A stretch of 9,049 nucleotides of DNA, taken from positions 1 through 9,049 of the forward strand of contig JAICEH010000077.1 of the NCBI GenBank assembly GCA_025924275.1, read 5' to 3'. Below are positions 6,828-9,049 of the stretch, one piece after another. Within the stretch, counting starts at the first letter, position 1. Every line of letters starts with the position of its first letter. Position numbers and translations under genes: made by a program. Source of the stretch: Gemmatimonadales bacterium. Its GTDB lineage: Bacteria; Gemmatimonadota; Gemmatimonadetes; Gemmatimonadales; GWC2-71-9. A model generated the notes under the pieces. The model searched no databases. It saw only the letters and a program-made list of their open reading frames with translations, and had not been told where the DNA came from.

Positions 6828-7622
6828 GTGACCGGTCCCGCCGACCGGTGGGCCGCGGGCGAGGAGTACGAGCGCTTCATGGGGCGCTGGAGCCGGCGGC
6901 TCGCCCCGCGATTCGTCGCCTGGCTCGCCATCCCACCCGACGCGCACTGGCTCGACGTGGGCTGCGGCACCGGGGCCCTCACCGACGCCATCTGTGCCGG
7001 CGCCGGCCCGGCGTCGGTGCTGGGGTGCGACCCCGCGCCGGCCTTCATCGCCGCCGCCGACCGGACCCGGCACCCGCGCGCCACCTTCGTGGTCGCGGCG
7101 GCCGGCGCACTTCCCGCGAGGCCGGGCGGTTATGGCAGCGTGACCTCGCTCCTCGCCCTCAACTTCCTTCCCGATCCCGGGGCGGCCGTGGCCGAGATGC
7201 GCGCGCTCGCCGCGCCCCGCGGCGTCGTCTCCGCCTGCGTCTGGGACTACGCCGGGGGGATGGAGTTCCTGCGGCGGTTCTGGGATGCGGCCGCGGCCCT
7301 CGACCCCGCCGCGCAGGGACTGGACGAGGGCGTCCGCTTTCCCCTCTGCCGCCCTGGTCCGCTGGCCGGGCTCTTCCGCGCCGCGGGCCTCGAGCGCGTG
7401 CGGTGCGAGCCGCTGGAGGTCGCCACCGGGTTCGCCGGGTTCGACGACTACTGGGCCCCGTTCCTCGGCGGCACCGGCCCCGCCCCGACCTACGTTGCCG
7501 CCCTCCCTCCCGATCGCCGCACCCGGCTGGCGCATGCGCTCGACGAGTCGCTCCCGCGCGGCCCCGGTGGTACGATCCCGCTCACGGCGCGCGCGTGGGC
7601 GGTGCGCGGCGAGGTGGACTGA
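6828..7622 (+). CDS. Class I SAM-dependent methyltransferase
   Basis: With the GTG start at 6828 the product is 264 residues. Motif I, WLDVGCGTG (41-49), is the glycine-rich S-adenosylmethionine loop. D68 in LGCDPAP is the acidic residue expected at the end of strand 2. LLALNFLPDP further on fits the motif IV/V region of the small-molecule methyltransferase fold. The N-terminal segment DRWAAGEEYERFMGRWSRRLAPRF resembles a common group annotated only as class I methyltransferases, in which a YERxxGRWSR sequence precedes motif I. The acceptor substrate is unknown. There is no signal peptide. The gene follows the DinB-like gene by 34 bp. An upstream in-frame TTG would add 8 residues and is less likely. 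The stop at 7620-7622 is followed by a small GC hairpin. Confidence 0.88.
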   Translation: MTGPADRWAAGEEYERFMGRWSRRLAPRFVAWLAIPPDAHWLDVGCGTGALTDAICAGAGPASVLGCDPAPAFIAAADRTRHPRATFVVAAAGALPARPGGYGSVTSLLALNFLPDPGAAVAEMRALAAPRGVVSACVWDYAGGMEFLRRFWDAAAALDPAAQGLDEGVRFPLCRPGPLAGLFRAAGLERVRCEPLEVATGFAGFDDYWAPFLGGTGPAPTYVAALPPDRRTRLAHALDESLPRGPGGTIPLTARAWAVRGEVD

Positions 7623-7638
7623 GCGCGCCGCCCTTCCT

Positions 7639-7655
7639 GCCCGGGCGAGCCGGGC
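7639..7655 (+). terminator. Weak terminator-like hairpin after the methyltransferase gene
   Basis: GCCCGG (7639-7644) pairs with CCGGGC (7650-7655) around a 5-nt loop, starting 17 nt after the stop codon and followed by a pyrimidine-rich, mostly C, stretch. Short GC stems are frequent in this DNA, so this is only a candidate. The rest of the gap up to 7754 shows a second 6-bp stem (7707-7712/7718-7723) and no recognisable promoter. Confidence 0.25.
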
Positions 7656-7754
7656 CCCTTCCCCCCGTCCGGCTCGCGCTCCAGAATGGTACGCGGAGGG
7701 CGACGGGCCGGCTTGCGGCCGGCGCCGCCACGCGCTCCGAACCCCCTACCCCTG

Positions 7755-7759
7755 GGAGG
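7755..7759 (+). promoter_or_regulatory. Shine-Dalgarno that fixes the small lipoprotein start
   Basis: GGAGG lies 7 nt before the ATG at 7767. It supports this start over an in-frame ATG at 7686, whose Arg/Pro-rich leader would bury the signal peptide. Confidence 0.75.
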
Positions 7760-7766
7760 TGTCCCG

Positions 7767-8114
7767 ATGCGCACGTCACCCAAGCTGGTCGTCATCCTCC
7801 TCGCCGCGGCGCTCACCGGCGCCTGCGCCTCCGCGACCTCGATGGCCGACCCCCTCGTCGGCGCCCTCGCCAAGGGCGGGCTCTCTCCCCAGCAGGCCGT
7901 CGGCGGGGCCGGCGCCGACAAGTACATCAACCAGGCCCGCACCATGACCGGGGAGACCGGCCCGATCAGCGGGATGCCGCAGGTGCAGGGGATGTTCTCG
8001 AAGATGGGGATCTCGCCCGAGCAGGGCGCCGAGCTGACAAAGAACTTCGGTGACTTCGTGGGGTCCAAGGTCGGAGGCCCCCTGGGCGACGCCGTGACCG
8101 CCGTGCTCAAGTAG
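7767..8114 (+). CDS. Small exported protein, probable lipoprotein, DUF2780-like
   Basis: The product is 115 residues. Residues 1-20 form a signal peptide with K6, a Leu/Val/Ala core and LTGAC ending at C20. The cysteine context (T17-G18-A19-C20) is a less usual lipobox because Leu is at -4 rather than -3. Lipid attachment is likely but not certain; ordinary signal peptidase cleavage nearby is the alternative. The mature part contains GGLSPQQAVGGAG (37-49) and MGISPEQGAEL (80-90). These lie in positions like the two helical segments of DUF2780 (VcgC/VcgE-type) proteins, a family of unknown function. The two segments resemble each other, which suggests an internal repeat. The gene stands alone between the methyltransferase gene and a convergent outer-membrane gene. 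Family assignment is from memory of the pattern and is moderate at best. Confidence 0.8.
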   Translation: MRTSPKLVVILLAAALTGACASATSMADPLVGALAKGGLSPQQAVGGAGADKYINQARTMTGETGPISGMPQVQGMFSKMGISPEQGAELTKNFGDFVGSKVGGPLGDAVTAVLK

Positions 8115-8122
8115 GCCAGGCT

Positions 8123-8151
8123 GCGGCCGGCCCCTCCGCGGGACCGGCCGC
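8123..8151. terminator. Hairpin between convergent genes, possible bidirectional terminator
   Basis: GCGGCCGG (8123-8130) pairs with CCGGCCGC (8144-8151). One mismatch and three more G-C pairs extend the stem toward a 5-nt loop. It fills most of the 57-bp gap between two converging stop codons, where a shared terminator is expected. No U-tract follows on either strand. Confidence 0.5.
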
Positions 8152-8171
8152 GCCGCGCCGGCCGCACCGGC

Positions 8172-9049
8172 TCAGAACGAGAGCTCGACCACGGCGGAGA
8201 CGCCGAGCAGCACCAGCGTGTCCTCCTGCAGCACCTGGCTCCCGCCGGGCACCGGGAGCAGGCCCGGCGGGACGCCCACGTCCCACCAGGCAGCCGCCTG
8301 GATCCCCACGCCGAGCGCAAGCCACTCCGTCAGGCCGTAGCGCGCCCGCGCCTGGAGGTCCGTGATCGGGATGGCGATCTCCTCGGAGGTCCCGAACTTC
8401 TCCTCATCCACGTACGCCGGATCTCCGGAGAACGGGCCGGTGAAGTCCCGGGCCTGGACATTGTAGGCCGCCGACCCGAGCACCACCGACTGGCCGAGCA
8501 GGACGTCCACGCCGATCCGCCCGAGCTGCGCCGTGCCTGCCAACCCGACCAGCGGGCCGGTGAGGCGGCCGTAGTTCGACTCCGCGTCGTAGCGGGTCCC
8601 GTTCACGTCCTCGAGCCCCGCCGCCGCCCGGTAGTCATTGTCGAAGTCGGCGGACCGGAGGGCGACCCGGAATGCCAGGCGCCCGCCGTCCGACGCCGCC
8701 AGCACCCGCTCGGCATAGAGGTCGAGGGTCCAGAGCGCCAGCTCGGTGTCCTCCAGGCGCCGGTAGTACAGCACCTCCCCGGGTCCGGTGGAGGTGTAGC
8801 TCCGGTCCGCCACCTCGAAGGTGACGAGCTCGCCCGCCCCGGCGCCGCTCCGGTCCAGGTCCGCGGTCTGCTGCAGGGCCTGGAACCAGAAGAACTCCGC
8901 GCCCCAGGCCCAGCCCCCCGAGGCGTAGCGGAGCTCCGCCCGGTACGCCGAGCCCGACTCGGTGTCGAGCGTCACGGCCGTCCGTTGGTTGGTGCTCGTC
9001 GCTCCGCTCACCTCGTGGATCGTGAGCAGGTGCGGGTCGTGGCGATCGA
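8172..9049 (-). CDS. Outer-membrane beta-barrel protein, 3' part (cut by the right edge)
   Basis: About 291 C-terminal residues are visible. The reading frame stays open to the window edge (upstream codons read DRHDPHLLTIHEV), so the true start and signal peptide lie outside. The GTG at 9011 is not a credible start because it gives no signal sequence. The protein has many alternating polar/apolar aromatic strands such as YRAELRYASGGWAWGAEFFWF. It ends in VVELSF, and a C-terminal phenylalanine in an amphipathic strand is the usual recognition signal for the BAM assembly machinery. A glycine-rich segment (YGRLTGPLVGLAGTAQLG) recalls Lpg1974-type pore-forming outer-membrane proteins, but I cannot confirm that family. 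It converges on the small lipoprotein gene. Function: probable porin or other outer-membrane barrel, substrate unknown. Confidence 0.8.
   Translation of the reverse strand, partial: DRHDPHLLTIHEVSGATSTNQRTAVTLDTESGSAYRAELRYASGGWAWGAEFFWFQALQQTADLDRSGAGAGELVTFEVADRSYTSTGPGEVLYYRRLEDTELALWTLDLYAERVLAASDGGRLAFRVALRSADFDNDYRAAAGLEDVNGTRYDAESNYGRLTGPLVGLAGTAQLGRIGVDVLLGQSVVLGSAAYNVQARDFTGPFSGDPAYVDEEKFGTSEEIAIPITDLQARARYGLTEWLALGVGIQAAAWWDVGVPPGLLPVPGGSQVLQEDTLVLLGVSAVVELSF

Noticed and set aside
1..9049. Search for CRISPR arrays, insertion sequences, tRNA/rRNA genes, phage genes or a defence system
   Set aside because: I saw no regularly spaced repeats, no transposase or integrase motifs, no tRNA-like cloverleaf and no defence-type genes. 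Base composition looks uniform across the window.

Overview
This is a very GC-rich window (roughly 70% or more by eye) from a Gram-negative-type bacterium. It encodes a complete tripartite RND efflux pump, predicted lipoproteins, and an outer-membrane protein ending in a C-terminal phenylalanine. Base composition and gene repertoire would fit a Gemmatimonadota-like or similar soil or sediment lineage, but no gene here fixes the taxonomy.

Layout, left to right. Positions 1-46 (minus strand) hold only the first 15 codons of a secreted-protein gene that runs off the left edge. Positions 47-215 are intergenic and contain a perfect GC hairpin just after the efflux operon and a possible ECF-type promoter for the edge gene. 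Positions 216-6016 (minus strand) are a tightly packed three-gene operon in the order adaptor lipoprotein (AcrA/MexA type), inner-membrane RND transporter (AcrB/MexB type, HAE-1), outer-membrane channel lipoprotein (OprM/NodT type), with only 3-bp and 2-bp gaps. Positions 6017-6250 separate this operon from two genes on the plus strand and carry two similar inverted repeats plus an imperfect direct repeat. Positions 6251-7622 (plus strand) encode a DinB/YfiT-like metal-binding protein and a class I SAM-dependent methyltransferase. A small DUF2780-like predicted lipoprotein follows (7767-8114). A GC hairpin separates it from a convergent outer-membrane beta-barrel gene (8172 to the right edge), whose 5' end lies outside the window.

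How the parts work together: the adaptor, transporter and channel should form one envelope-spanning, proton-driven export machine. No local regulator gene is present, so the repeats at 6046-6167 are the best candidates for its control region. The DinB-like and methyltransferase genes may be co-transcribed and could belong to small-molecule stress or detoxification responses, but that link rests on position and family only. No mobile element, CRISPR array, tRNA or rRNA was seen. There is no gene-free stretch longer than about 235 bases. I see no clear novel multi-gene system. The most unusual features are the repeat architecture of the divergent intergenic region and the altered drug-pocket residues of the transporter.
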